Assembly (NCBI RefSeq): GCF_900176645.1
Contig: NZ_FXAN01000083.1
Span: 96,870-160,869 of the forward strand
Direction of reading: 5' to 3'
DNA: 64,000 nucleotides
Source of the DNA: Burkholderia singularis
Lineage (GTDB): Bacteria > Pseudomonadota > Gammaproteobacteria > Burkholderiales > Burkholderiaceae
Shown here: piece by piece, positions 9,901-17,881 of the stretch
Layout of the letters: the number at the start of each line of letters is the position of its first letter
Position numbering within the stretch: position 1 is the stretch's first letter
The notes under the pieces: generated by a model
The model's input: only the letters and a program-made list of their open reading frames with translations
Database searches by the model: none
Told to the model about the DNA's origin: nothing
Made by a program: the position numbers and the translations under genes

Positions 9901-10168
9901 CCGGATCGCGGCCGGGTTCGACATCGTCCGGCGTCACATCGAAGTACGCGCCAACGACGAGCCGCAGATTCTTCCCCTTCGCCGCGGCATGCATGCGCGG
10001 CGCGCCCGCGAGCGAGCACTCGTCGGTAATCGCGATGCCGCGATAGCCGAGTTGCAATGCGCGCTCGACGAGTTCCTCCGCATGCGATGCCCCACACAGA
10101 AACGAAAAATTCGACCGGCAGAACAGCTCCGCATAGTCGGGCAAGCGATGGAACGAGGCTCCGTCCAT
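6953..10168 (-). CDS. dnaE2: Error-prone DNA polymerase III alpha subunit DnaE2 (ImuC)
   Basis: Catalytic polymerase of the SOS mutasome, a C-family enzyme of 1071 residues. Seen: an N-terminal PHP domain (YAELFCRSNFSFLCGASHAEE, residues about 10-33, and the downstream PHP metal ligands), then the polymerase core with ILCQGRGSAANSVVCYCL near residue 360 and PDIDVDFEHQRREEVIQYLY, which carries the catalytic aspartates near residue 400. The helix-hairpin-helix region and OB fold lie near 850-1040. It is shorter than the replicative DnaE1 (about 1160 residues) and lacks its C-terminal tail, as expected for DnaE2. It follows imuB by 6 bp, so the three genes are one transcript under the LexA box at 12473. 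Confidence 0.96.
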   Translation of the reverse strand: MDGASFHRLPDYAELFCRSNFSFLCGASHAEELVERALQLGYRGIAITDECSLAGAPRMHAAAKGKNLRLVVGAYFDVTPDDVEPGRDPGPGAFGLVLLAQNREGYGNLSELISWRRMSAPKGTYRLTPSMLAAPPLAFAHLRGVPDCFAILVPTYPARADVLDMQLAWFDALFGTRARLGLVRLERALDGAHRDEVRAAGARRGMHVVALGDVTMHVRSCKPLQDAMTAIRLGMPIAECGYALAPNAEQHLRARPRLAQLFDAAELAQTCRILDACHFSLDELRYEYPHEIVPAGHTPASYLEQQTWAGARKRYPEGIPDRVRRSIEYELGLIAELEYEPYFLTVYDIVQYARSRNILCQGRGSAANSVVCYCLHVTEVDPDRSTTLFERFISRERGEPPDIDVDFEHQRREEVIQYLYEKYGHDRAALAAAVATYRPRGALRETGKALGVDPMLIEQVAKAHRWFDGSDDLLAQFALAGLDPDTPLIRAWAALAARLLGFPRHLSQHSGGFVISRGKLTRLVPVENAAMDGRRVIQWDKDDLESLRLMKVDVLALGMLSALHRAFDMIDAWRGKRNGKPFGMDSIVQDDKATYDMICRADTVGVFQIESRAQMAMLPKLRPRKYYDLVVEVSIVRPGPIQGGAVHPYLQRRRIKSGEEPGQITYPSADLEKVLERTLGIPIFQEQVMQIAIVAAGFTPGEADELRRAMASWKRKGDIAKYRKEIIDGMLERQYSREFAEQIFEQIKGFGEYGFPESHAASFAHLVYASSWLKCHEPAIFLAALLNSQPMGFYPPAQLVQDAKRHRVTVLPVDATKSGWHASLEALPGSPPPDGQPAVRLGLSLVRGLGEDAARRIEAARAAGPFASVDELARRASLTRRDLEALAAANAFATLAGNRRDALWQAVAAAPERGLLAAAPIDEPVRPALGVPTEAEDIHADYRTMGLTLNRHPLALLRAVLDARRLSSAQALRACRDGRLARACGIVTARQMPSTAKGVLFVTLEDETGCVNVIVKPELLERQRRETLDSQLLAVSGVWQSDHGVAHLVAQYLEDLTALLGDLRTSSREFH

Positions 10169-10174
10169 CGCCGC

Positions 10175-11815
10175 TCACCCGAAAAGGCCGTGCAGAAACC
10201 AGCGCGGCCCGGCGCCGCCGCGGCTGCTCACGCGTTCCTGGTAGACCCAATAGCACGCGCCTGCGGCGTCCTGCGCGACATGGTAGTCACGTTCGACCAG
10301 CTGACCATCGAACCAGCCCGCCTCGATACGCTCGGCCGACGACATGATCCTGAGCAGCGTGCGGTAAACCGGCCGGTTCTCTTGCGTTTCGAGCAGCAAC
10401 GGCTCGACCAGCAGCCATGCGGGACGCGGCGGCGCGGCGGGCGATGCGGCAAACGCCGCAGCAGGCGAGCCCGCCGGCGTTCCGGCCGACTTGGCTGCCG
10501 GCGTATGCAGCGGCACCCAGCGGTTGGCCGCCTCGGGCCGATAATCGGCAGCGGGCGCCGCACGCAGCACGCTGTCCGCACCGAGCCGCGCGCTCAGCAG
10601 TTCGACAAGCCGCGCCCGCGCCTCGCGTGTGCGGCCCGGCTCGGGAAACAGATCACCGGCGCTCAGCGCGACCGATTCGACGCGCGTGACAGTCAACCGC
10701 ACCGCAATCACCGCGGCAGGCAGGGCGAGCCGCGCGAGCCGCTCGCCGAGCACGCGCATGAAGTGCGTTTCGTCGCGCGCGGGCTCGGCAAACGCGAGCG
10801 TCAGCGATGTCGGCGGCACCGCTTGCCGGCCGCGCTCGTGCTCGAGCGCAAATGTCATTGCCGCCAATGACAATTGCCGCGCGGCGAGCCAGCCGCATAG
10901 CTGCACGACGAGCCGGCGTGCGACGAACAATACTGCCTGCGCATAGTCGACGCGCTCCGGCAACTCGATCCGTGCGTCGAAGACAGGCGGCACCGGCAGC
11001 CACGCATGCAACTCCGCGGCATCGCCATAAGCCCGATCGAGCGCGGCGACGAGCGCGGGGCCGCAACGGCGCTGCAGCCCCGCACGCGGCAAGCGGCGCA
11101 GATCGGCAAGCGTGCGGCAGCCGAGGCCGCGCAACCAGTCCGCATACGGACGCGCACCGGGCAGCAGCTCGCATGGCAGCGCATCGAGCGCGCGCACGAG
11201 CGACGCAAGACGCGTGACGCGGCGCCGGGCGCACCGGCCATCCGGCGCTCGCGCAAGCAGCCATGCGCCGCCCCCGGTCGGTGCGGCCGCGAGGCGCGAC
11301 GCATAACCGAGCGTGGCGAGCGTCGCCCGCACCTGCCGGCACAACGACGGCAAACCGCCGAACAAACGCAAGCTCGCCCCGACATCGACGATCAGCGTTG
11401 CTTCGTCTTCGAGCGCCACACAGGGCGAAAACCTCAGCAACGCGAGTGCAACGGCGCGCAACGCATCGGCCTCGCGCAGTGGATCGCGCTCGATGAGCCG
11501 CGTGCCGGGCGATAACGTCAGCACGCCGCCGCGTTTCATGCCCACGCGCACACCACGCGCACCGGCGCACGCGTCGGCGATCAGCACGACGCCTTGCTCG
11601 AGCACCACGCAGCCCGCGGCGCGCTGGCTTCCGGTGTCGTGCCCAGGCCCCGCAAGGTTGCGTTTTGCCGCTTGCCCATGCCTGGTTGCAAACTCACGCT
11701 TTGCAGCCGCCCCATCATCGACGCCGCGCCCGCAACCCGCAACGCGCTCAAGCGACTGCGGTACGCACACGTCGAGCGGCAGACGAGGCAAATGGATAGC
11801 GAGCAAGACGCGCAT
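10175..11815 (-). CDS. imuB: Y-family polymerase-like protein ImuB
   Basis: Inactive Y-family DNA polymerase homologue of 546 residues that acts as the hub joining DnaE2 to the sliding clamp. The ATG at 11815 (MRVLLAIHLPRLPLD) has GGAGAG five bases upstream. The N-terminal region aligns with Y-family palm motifs, but the usual metal-binding positions are missing: the first motif reads AIHLPRLPLDV where active enzymes have an aspartate pair, and the second reads LIVDVGASLRLFGG without the Asp-Glu pair. A little-finger-like domain follows, with an Ala/Pro-rich linker near residue 435 and the characteristic C-terminal ending RWFLHGLFG. The start overlaps imuA by 68 bp, and dnaE2 begins 6 bp after the stop. 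Confidence 0.93.
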   Translation of the reverse strand: MRVLLAIHLPRLPLDVCVPQSLERVAGCGRGVDDGAAAKREFATRHGQAAKRNLAGPGHDTGSQRAAGCVVLEQGVVLIADACAGARGVRVGMKRGGVLTLSPGTRLIERDPLREADALRAVALALLRFSPCVALEDEATLIVDVGASLRLFGGLPSLCRQVRATLATLGYASRLAAAPTGGGAWLLARAPDGRCARRRVTRLASLVRALDALPCELLPGARPYADWLRGLGCRTLADLRRLPRAGLQRRCGPALVAALDRAYGDAAELHAWLPVPPVFDARIELPERVDYAQAVLFVARRLVVQLCGWLAARQLSLAAMTFALEHERGRQAVPPTSLTLAFAEPARDETHFMRVLGERLARLALPAAVIAVRLTVTRVESVALSAGDLFPEPGRTREARARLVELLSARLGADSVLRAAPAADYRPEAANRWVPLHTPAAKSAGTPAGSPAAAFAASPAAPPRPAWLLVEPLLLETQENRPVYRTLLRIMSSAERIEAGWFDGQLVERDYHVAQDAAGACYWVYQERVSSRGGAGPRWFLHGLFG

Positions 11816-12458
11816 AGCGGCTCTCCACGATGGGCGACGGCAATTCGAGCACGAGCGGCGCGCCGTGCGCCGGCCCGCGACGCTTGACGATCTCGACCGA
11901 CACGCCGCCTGCAGCCGGATGAAGCGCGACGCGCAGCACCGCGGGCGACGGCTGCCGCGCCGCCGACGGCGGCCGGAACACCACGCACAGCGTGTCGCCC
12001 GCGCGGGCGGCGGCAACGTGCAAGCGACGCAGCGCCTCGACGCGCACGTCCTGCTGCCAAAGCAAAAGCGCTCCGCAGCAGCCGGTCTTGAGGGCCTGCT
12101 CGGCCGCCCACAGCGCGTCCCCGCCGCGTTCGGCGCGCAGCCATAGCAACGCATCAAGCGGTATGCCGAGGCTGGCAAGCGCACATGCATGCGGCACATA
12201 CGGCGGCGCGGCGAGCACCAGCGGCCGCCGTGCGCTGCCGGCGGCGGCCAGCGCGGGCGCAAGCACGCGCAACTCGCCGCAACCCGCATGCGGCACGAGC
12301 ATTTCGACGAGCCCGTCGACGGGCCAGCCGCCTCCCGGCAGCTCGGTGGACAACGACGCGAAGCCGGTATCGAGCGTGCGCGGCCCGCTGCGCGCAAGCT
12401 GGGAGCCGCGCCAGAGCGAAGGATGGAGCGATTCGAGGGAGATGGAGGAAACGGACAT
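11748..12458 (-). CDS. imuA: RecA/SulA-like SOS protein ImuA
   Basis: First gene of the mutasome cassette, 236 residues. It belongs to the ImuA/SulA-like branch of the RecA superfamily and is needed with ImuB for DnaE2-dependent translesion synthesis. Seen: ELPGGGWPVDGLVEML near residue 38, a degenerate P-loop region VPHAGCGELRVL without the Gly-Lys-Thr of a working ATPase, and GALLLWQQDVRVEALRRL near 133. The ATG at 12458 (MSVSSISLESLHPSLW) lies 15 bp from the LexA box, so the box overlaps the expected promoter or start of transcription. There is no lexA2 gene in front, unlike the three-gene cassettes that carry one. Confidence 0.9.
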   Translation of the reverse strand: MSVSSISLESLHPSLWRGSQLARSGPRTLDTGFASLSTELPGGGWPVDGLVEMLVPHAGCGELRVLAPALAAAGSARRPLVLAAPPYVPHACALASLGIPLDALLWLRAERGGDALWAAEQALKTGCCGALLLWQQDVRVEALRRLHVAAARAGDTLCVVFRPPSAARQPSPAVLRVALHPAAGGVSVEIVKRRGPAHGAPLVLELPSPIVESRYARLARYPFASSAARRVRTAVA

Positions 12459-12472
12459 CGCATCACCAATAA

Positions 12473-12488
12473 CTGTATATATATACAG
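12473..12488 (-). promoter_or_regulatory. LexA (SOS) box
   Basis: CTGTATATATATACAG is a perfect 16-bp palindrome identical to the strong consensus CTGT-N8-ACAG. It lies 15 bp upstream of the imuA start, so LexA bound here should repress the whole imuA-imuB-dnaE2 transcript until DNA damage. Confidence 0.95.
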
Positions 12489-12757
12489 TATATGGCAACG
12501 CACTCGCGGTGCACAACGCCGATGCGAAACTAACCGTTCGTCAGAGGATAGGCGGCGGAAAACCGGCGCGGACTCTGGCAGGCAACCACGTGCGCGCCCA
12601 CGAAAAGCCCGCTCGCGCGCGATTGCCGCCCAACCGGCGCACCGCAACCACCCGCCGTCGCCGAACCACGGCAAGCAACTTCTTCATGCGACACGCCAGC
12701 CGCGCGCGCGGCCGACGACACGGCCGTGCGGCCATGCCGCCGCCCCGCGGGCGGATC

Positions 12758-13552
12758 TCAGCCAAGCAGCAACGCATCATCATCGAGCTGCTCACGCCGC
12801 GTCTGCTCGAACATCTTCAGCAGATCGGGCACGTCGAGCCCGCGCCGCGCATCGCCGGCTACGTCGAGCACCACCTGCCCTTGATGCAGCATCACCGTGC
12901 GATCGCCGTAATCGAGTGCCTGCCGCATGCTGTGCGTGACCATCATCGTCGTCAGTTTGCTGTCGGCGACGATCCGCGCGGTCAACTCCAGCACGAACGC
13001 GGCCGTCTTCGGATCGAGCGCGGCCGTGTGCTCGTCGAGCAGCAGAATCCGCGACGGTCGCAGCGACGCCATCAACAAGCTCACCGCCTGCCGCTGCCCG
13101 CCCGACAGCAAGCCGATCCGATCGGTCAAACGGTTTTCGAGCCCGAGATTGAGCAGCCGCAGCTTGTCGCGAAACAGCTCGCGCGACGTGCGGTTCAGCG
13201 CCGCCCGAAAACCGCGCCGCTCGCCGCGCGCAAGCGCGAGCGCCATGTTTTCCTCGATCGTCAGCGCCTCGCAGGTGCCCGCCATCGGATCCTGGAACAC
13301 GCGCGCGACGAGCGGCGCACGATCCCACGCGGGTTTGCGCGTAACATCGGCGCCGTCGATCGTGATGCTCCCCGAATCGACCATCTGGTCGCCGCTGACC
13401 GCGTTCAGGAACGTCGACTTGCCGGCGCCGTTCGAGCCGATCACGGTAACGAACTGGCCGTTCGGAATCTCGAGCGAAAGCCCGCGCAGCGCACGCGTCT
13501 CGATCGGCGTGCCGGCGTTGAACGTCAATTTCAGATCTTGCGCCAACAGCAT
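12758..13552 (-). CDS. ABC transporter ATPase (ABC_sub_bind-type importer)
   Basis: Cytoplasmic ATP-binding subunit, 264 residues. Walker A is GSNGAGKST near residue 38, the signature is LSGGQRQAVSL near residue 143, and Walker B is ILLLDEHTAALDP near residue 165 (note His after the catalytic Glu). A switch His lies in MMVTHSMRQAL. It pairs with the permease 1 bp upstream and the periplasmic protein at 14583. This three-part arrangement is the one linked in other bacteria to import of tryptophan, tyrosine or similar small organic solutes. The substrate here cannot be read from the sequence. Confidence 0.9.
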   Translation of the reverse strand: MLLAQDLKLTFNAGTPIETRALRGLSLEIPNGQFVTVIGSNGAGKSTFLNAVSGDQMVDSGSITIDGADVTRKPAWDRAPLVARVFQDPMAGTCEALTIEENMALALARGERRGFRAALNRTSRELFRDKLRLLNLGLENRLTDRIGLLSGGQRQAVSLLMASLRPSRILLLDEHTAALDPKTAAFVLELTARIVADSKLTTMMVTHSMRQALDYGDRTVMLHQGQVVLDVAGDARRGLDVPDLLKMFEQTRREQLDDDALLLG

Positions 13553-13553
13553 T

Positions 13554-14450
13554 TCACGCCCCTCCCGTCTTGCGGGCGAACAGCTTCTTGCGCGTCGCGG
13601 GCAACACCAGCGCGAGCGTCACCAGCACGGCCGTCACGAGATTCAGATCCTGCGCCTTCAGCCCGATGAAATCGCTATTGAGCGCGAGCGCGATGAAGAA
13701 ACGATAAAGAATCGCGCCGAGCACCACGGCGAACGTCGTGAACACGAGCCGGCGTGCGGGCACGAGCGTCTCGCCGATGATCACCGCGGCCAGACCGATC
13801 ACGATCGTGCCGATCCCCATCGAGATATCGGCGCCACCCTGCGTCTGCGCAAACAACGCGCCGGCGAGCGCGACGAGCGCGTTGGACAACGCCATCCCGG
13901 CGAGCGTCGCGCGGCCGGTCGCGATGCCCTGTGCACGCGCCATGCGCGGATTCGCGCCGGTTGCACGCATCGCGAGGCCCAATTGCGACGAGAAAAACCA
14001 GTCGAGCCCGAGCTTCGCGACAACCACCACCACGAACAACAACGCCGGCCGCAGCACGTAATCGGGCAGCCAGTCAGGCTGGAGCGCCGTGAAGAGCGTC
14101 GGCTCGGTGATGAGCGGCACGTTCGGCCGGCCCATGATCCGCAGGTTCACCGAATAGAGCGCGATCATCATCAGAATGCTCGCGAGCAGATCCATGATTT
14201 TCAGGCGCACGTTCAGCCAGCCGGTAACGAAGCCCGCGCATGCGCCGGCGAATATCGCAGCCAGCGTCGACGTGAACGGATCGTAGCCTGCGGCGATCAG
14301 CGTCGCGGCAACGGCGCCGCCCAGCGGAAAGCTGCCGTCGACAGTCAAATCGGGAAAGTTGAGGATGCGAAACGAGATCAGCACCCCGAGCGCGACGAGG
14401 CTGAAAACGAGGCCGATTTCGAGCGCGCCCAGCAGAGAAAACAGAGACAT
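13554..14450 (-). CDS. ABC transporter permease (branched-chain-type fold)
   Basis: Inner-membrane subunit, 298 residues with about eight or nine hydrophobic segments starting at residue 5. The FPDLTVDGSFPLGGAVAATL stretch near residue 32 is typical of the permeases that accompany ABC_sub_bind proteins. It ends in a basic tail. Stop and start of the ATPase gene are separated by one base, which suggests translational coupling. Confidence 0.9.
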   Translation of the reverse strand: MSLFSLLGALEIGLVFSLVALGVLISFRILNFPDLTVDGSFPLGGAVAATLIAAGYDPFTSTLAAIFAGACAGFVTGWLNVRLKIMDLLASILMMIALYSVNLRIMGRPNVPLITEPTLFTALQPDWLPDYVLRPALLFVVVVVAKLGLDWFFSSQLGLAMRATGANPRMARAQGIATGRATLAGMALSNALVALAGALFAQTQGGADISMGIGTIVIGLAAVIIGETLVPARRLVFTTFAVVLGAILYRFFIALALNSDFIGLKAQDLNLVTAVLVTLALVLPATRKKLFARKTGGA

Positions 14451-14582
14451 GATTGAAGAAATCCTATTGCTGCAAGCGGCGAACCTGCGAGCAGCGGCCG
14501 GCCGGCGTCGCGCCCGGCCGCATGCATCGCCCGCGCCGCCGCCGCGCCCGCGAGGGCGGCCGCGGCGGCGCGCGTCATGCGA

Positions 14583-15554
14583 TCACTTGATGACCGTCTT
14601 CGCCTCCTTGACCAGATCCGGCGAGAGCGTCACGCCCTGTTTCGCGGCTGCATCGGTATTGACGAACAGCTCGAGGTTGCTGCTCGTCTCGGACGCGATC
14701 GCGCCCGGCTTCTCGCCCTTCAGAATGCGCGCGACGATCTTACCGGTCTGCCGCCCGAGATCGCCGTAATTGATGCCGAGCGCCGCGATGCCGCCGCGCT
14801 TCACGCTGTCGGTGTCGCCGGCGACGAGCGGGATCTTTGCGTCGTTGGCGACCTTCACCAACGATTCGTAAGCGGACACGACGTTGTTGTCGGTATTCGT
14901 GTAGATCACGTCGACCTTGCCGATCAGGCTCTTCGCGGCGGGCGCGATGTCGACCGTGCGCGGCGCGGCCGCCTCCTTGAGCGTCATCCCCTGCTTCGCG
15001 AGAATCTCCTTGAGCTCCTTCACCACGACCACCGAGTTCGCCTCGCCGGGGTTGTAGACCATGCCGACCGTCTTCGCCTTCGGCACGACGCGCTTGATCA
15101 GCGCGACCTGCCTGTCGAGCGGCAGCTTGTCGGACACGCCCGTCACGTTGGTACCCGACGGCCCCCAGCCCTTGACGAGTTGCGCGGCAACGGGATCGGT
15201 CACGCCCGAGTAGACGACGGGCACGCTCTTCGTCGATGCGACGACCGCCTGCGCGGCAGGCGTCGCAATCGCGACGATCACGTCCGGCTGGTCGCCGATG
15301 AACTTGCGCGCGATCTGCGCGGCGGTGCCCGCGTTGCCCTGCGCGCTCTGATATTCCCACTTCAGCTTGTCCTCGCCGTAGCCTTCGGCTTTCAGCTCCG
15401 CGCGCACGCCGTCGCGAATCGCATCGAGCGCCGGATGATCGACGATCGACAGCACCTTGACGGTCTGCGCATGAGCGGCCGCGCCGCCGAGCATCGAAAA
15501 CGCCGCGACGCCTGCGGCGATCGCGTGAACGGCAACGAACTTGAATCGTTTCAT
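14583..15554 (-). CDS. ABC_sub_bind family periplasmic substrate-binding protein
   Basis: Exported binding protein of 323 residues. The ATG at 15554 follows GGGGGAGA and starts a clear signal peptide (KRFKFVAVHAIAAGVAAFSMLG, cleaved after AHA). The mature part has the two-lobed periplasmic fold with family features: VKVLSIVDHPALDAIRDG at the N-terminus, QSAQGNAGTAAQIARKF near residue 75, PVVYSGVTDPVAAQLV near 120, and YTNTDNNVVSAYESLV near 230. It is the first gene of the importer operon. The gap of about 130 bp to the permease is larger than the others in this operon and is filled with GC-rich sequence in which I see no clear structure. Confidence 0.92.
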   Translation of the reverse strand: MKRFKFVAVHAIAAGVAAFSMLGGAAAHAQTVKVLSIVDHPALDAIRDGVRAELKAEGYGEDKLKWEYQSAQGNAGTAAQIARKFIGDQPDVIVAIATPAAQAVVASTKSVPVVYSGVTDPVAAQLVKGWGPSGTNVTGVSDKLPLDRQVALIKRVVPKAKTVGMVYNPGEANSVVVVKELKEILAKQGMTLKEAAAPRTVDIAPAAKSLIGKVDVIYTNTDNNVVSAYESLVKVANDAKIPLVAGDTDSVKRGGIAALGINYGDLGRQTGKIVARILKGEKPGAIASETSSNLELFVNTDAAAKQGVTLSPDLVKEAKTVIK

Positions 15555-15663
15555 GAGTCTTGTCTCCCCCGGTTCGGTTCTGCATGACGCTGCGAGCCGC
15601 GTTCTCCGGAGCGCACGCGGCTCGCGCCGGCCCCGAAAACGGGGAACGACGGCCAATTTTCAA

Positions 15664-15686
15664 GGATATTACGCTTGCCAATATCC
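15664..15686. promoter_or_regulatory. Perfect inverted repeat upstream of the ABC importer
   Basis: GGATATT (15664-15670) and AATATCC (15680-15686) are perfect 7-bp arms with 9 bp between, about 110 bp before the binding-protein start. AT-rich arms in a GC-rich genome suggest an operator. Confidence 0.4.
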
Positions 15687-15789
15687 GTTACCCATCAAGG
15701 CTTTGAAGCGATCGCCTGCATCGGCGGCCGAACCAGCGCCGGCAGCGCCCGGCCCTACTTCCGCCTCAGCCGCGCGTCATTCTAGCCCG

Positions 15790-16490
15790 GCAAATTAAGG
15801 CATCGTGGGAGATTTGAAGGTATCCGCAACAATCGATTGTTATACAAGGGATTTTTATCTGCGAACACCTCTCCGGAACCCGCACGGGCGGGCATGCGCC
15901 GGGCAGGACTAATGAAGAATGAACAAGCAGCGGATGCAGTCGACTAGCGGGGCATCCATCAACGACCGCGCAACCGAGACAGCGCAAGCAACAAGTATCT
16001 GCACATGGCCGCTGCACCCGCATGCTGGCTGCTGGCGTGCGATGCAAGCCTACCCATTTTTGCCAAATTCGCAGGCACATGAATCGATGTAAATCAATTT
16101 CACACATCGCCTCAATGCGACCCAATGAATACGATTTCCCGCTTACCAAATCACCGGCATGAAAGATCCGGATAATGAACCCTCCTTTCCGGCCACTGTT
16201 GCGGGATTTTAAAATTCCAGAAAAACAATCTTCACAAACAAATTTATCACCTGTCCCATTGAATTATCCCTTCATCCTTCCTAGACTGAAGACGTTTAAA
16301 AAGTCACCGCAACCACTTAACCGAAACACTCTTCATTCACGAAAAATCATCCTCACGAGCCTTCCTCAAGCACAAACTCAAAACAGCAACCCATTTTCGC
16401 CACGCAAACCAAAACAAACGGCCCGTATTTTATTTTTCGCTCAGAACAAGACATTCGAAATCCCTAAACTCACCACCAAGCAGACTCAAA
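15790..16490. other. AT-rich stretch without a convincing gene
   Basis: Base composition falls sharply here compared with the GC-rich neighbours. The open frames in it show no family features, ribosome site or codon bias, so I call no gene. The last 300 bp (16201-16500) are strongly C-rich and G-poor on the plus strand: about 89 C and 34 G by my count. This makes an unstructured leader for the gene at 16503. The composition change marks the left edge of a probable horizontally acquired patch. Confidence 0.7.
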
Positions 16491-16502
16491 GGAGCAAATG
16501 AA

Positions 16503-16838
16503 ATGAAAAAATCATGGAGGGCCATTGCCCAATTCAGCGCCATGCTATTTATATTTGTCATTGGAATGCGCTATTGCTACGCAGAAGACGCCGGCTGCCC
16601 GGCTCAGAATGTAACGATCTCCGCCATCTCATACGATATAGGCGACTGGACACCGCGCATTCTGTTCAGCGGTCAAGACATGTCCAAAAACTGGAATACG
16701 CTTGGTTATGCACACGGCATGGACACATTCAATGGAAAAGCCATGCTCGAGATCGCCGCGCTGGCTTACACCACCGGCGCAACGGTACAAACGAATTGCG
16801 CCGGAAACGATATCTCGCTCATTCGCCTCATGCCATAA
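16503..16838 (+). CDS. Small secreted protein, unknown function
   Basis: A 111-residue protein with a signal peptide (KKSWRAIAQFSAMLFIFVIG core, cleavage probably after CYA near residue 27) and a mature part of about 84 residues with two cysteines (GCP and TNC) that could form one disulfide. AAGGAG lies 8 bases before the ATG at 16503. The mature sequence ends with a helix-like AMLEIAALAYTTGATVQTNC followed by SLIRLM. This order recalls small OB-fold secreted proteins, including B subunits of subtilase/pertussis-type toxins, but similarity by eye is weak and no A subunit is nearby. Codon use is AT-richer than the neighbours, which suggests transfer. Together with the gene at 17008 it forms a two-gene exported module. 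Confidence 0.7.
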   Translation: MKKSWRAIAQFSAMLFIFVIGMRYCYAEDAGCPAQNVTISAISYDIGDWTPRILFSGQDMSKNWNTLGYAHGMDTFNGKAMLEIAALAYTTGATVQTNCAGNDISLIRLMP

Positions 16839-17007
16839 CCATCAAGCATCACTGTCTTTCACGGCGCACAAACCGGCTTTTTATGCGAATAAGGTGCGGC
16901 AGCGTCGATGCGGTGCTGCCCGCATATTAATAATCATCGGCTCAACGAATAATTTCGATCAGCCACATCACATGATAAAAAACTGATTGAACCACAAAGG
17001 AAGAAAT

Positions 17008-17559
17008 ATGAACAAGGCGCTCATGTCCATGTTCGCAAAACCAGTAAGCCTCATATTAGCAACGGGTATATTTCATGCCGCCCATGCAGACCCGTCCACT
17101 CCAGGCACTGTTGAATGGTGGAACAACACCGCATATCAGATCAAGATAACAAAAACCTCCTCCAATTCGTGCATAACCTATTCCGGCCCCAGCACATTTA
17201 CCATCCCGCGCCGCCGGACGCACAAAATCGATATAACAATCAATCCGTGCAGCATCGGTCAAGCGAAGATTTCCTGGAGTTTTCGTTTGTACTGGAATGA
17301 CCACACTTTTGGCAGCGGCGACGGCACGCCCCTGAGCAAAACAGGTCAGGTTACCTACACCAGGACCAGCGGCGCTCCTCAGGGATGGGTAAAAGAAACC
17401 AAAGTCGTTATTTCCGCCCCCTTTAGATCCCCGATATTCACAGTTAGCTGCGACGGCCGCAATTCCCCCGATACCCACGATTGCGAGAAAGGGATAAAAA
17501 CGGATGTCGTCAAAGTTCGTATTGGTTTGGTGCCGCCTATGGCTATCATGCCGCGCTAG
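17008..17559 (+). CDS. Secreted beta-rich protein, unknown function
   Basis: A 183-residue protein with a signal peptide (hydrophobic core SLILATGIFHAA, cleavage probably after AHA near residue 27). The ATG at 17008 is chosen because AAAGGAAG precedes it; an in-frame TTG at 16987 has no such site. The mature part begins TPGTVEWWNNTAYQIKI and is rich in Ser, Thr and alternating hydrophobic residues, as in an all-beta fold. It has four cysteines (SNSC, NPC, VSC, DC) that could make two disulfides. I recognise no family. It lies 169 bp after the previous secreted gene on the same strand, with similarly low GC, so the two probably arrived together. Possible roles are a toxin-like, adhesive or envelope-binding protein; this is inference. 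Confidence 0.65.
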   Translation: MNKALMSMFAKPVSLILATGIFHAAHADPSTPGTVEWWNNTAYQIKITKTSSNSCITYSGPSTFTIPRRRTHKIDITINPCSIGQAKISWSFRLYWNDHTFGSGDGTPLSKTGQVTYTRTSGAPQGWVKETKVVISAPFRSPIFTVSCDGRNSPDTHDCEKGIKTDVVKVRIGLVPPMAIMPR

Positions 17560-17881
17560 ACCCATCACGGGCAAACGCACGCCCTGCGCGTGAAAACCGG
17601 GTCGGCCAAACAACCGGTTGCTCGTTGATCGCTGGATCGACAGGGCCGCTATCCCTTTCGCCAATCATAACGAGCTACGCTGAATCGATAAAAACACCGC
17701 CGCGTCGCAGCATCATGGACAGGATAAACAGTAGGTCATGATCCACTTGCGTTGCCGAGTTCAATGTGCGTAGCAAACCTCGCGCACAAAAACAAAAGCC
17801 CGCGCAAGCGCGGGCCTTCGGCAATTCGAAATGGGCGTCGGCGGGATTCAGCGATCCTTCGACACCCCGATCAAACGGTGC
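17560..17881. other. Intergenic stretch after the secreted genes
   Basis: No gene is seen. Apart from the metQ terminator at 17786-17816 I see no conserved structure. The composition is intermediate, marking the right edge of the AT-rich patch. Confidence 0.6.
17786..17816 (-). terminator. Intrinsic terminator of the MetQ-like gene
   Basis: GCCCGCGC (17798-17805) pairs with GCGCGGGC (17808-17815). On the minus strand the stem is followed by TTTTGTTTTTG. It is 66 bp beyond the stop at 17882. Confidence 0.9.

Noticed and set aside
15766..16149. 127-codon minus-strand frame in the AT-rich island
   Set aside because: No ribosome site, signal peptide or family pattern; Cys-rich by chance.
16175..16501. 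108-codon plus-strand frame in the C-rich leader
   Set aside because: A G-poor strand has few TGA/TAG stops, so an open frame is expected; no start signal and no protein-like pattern.
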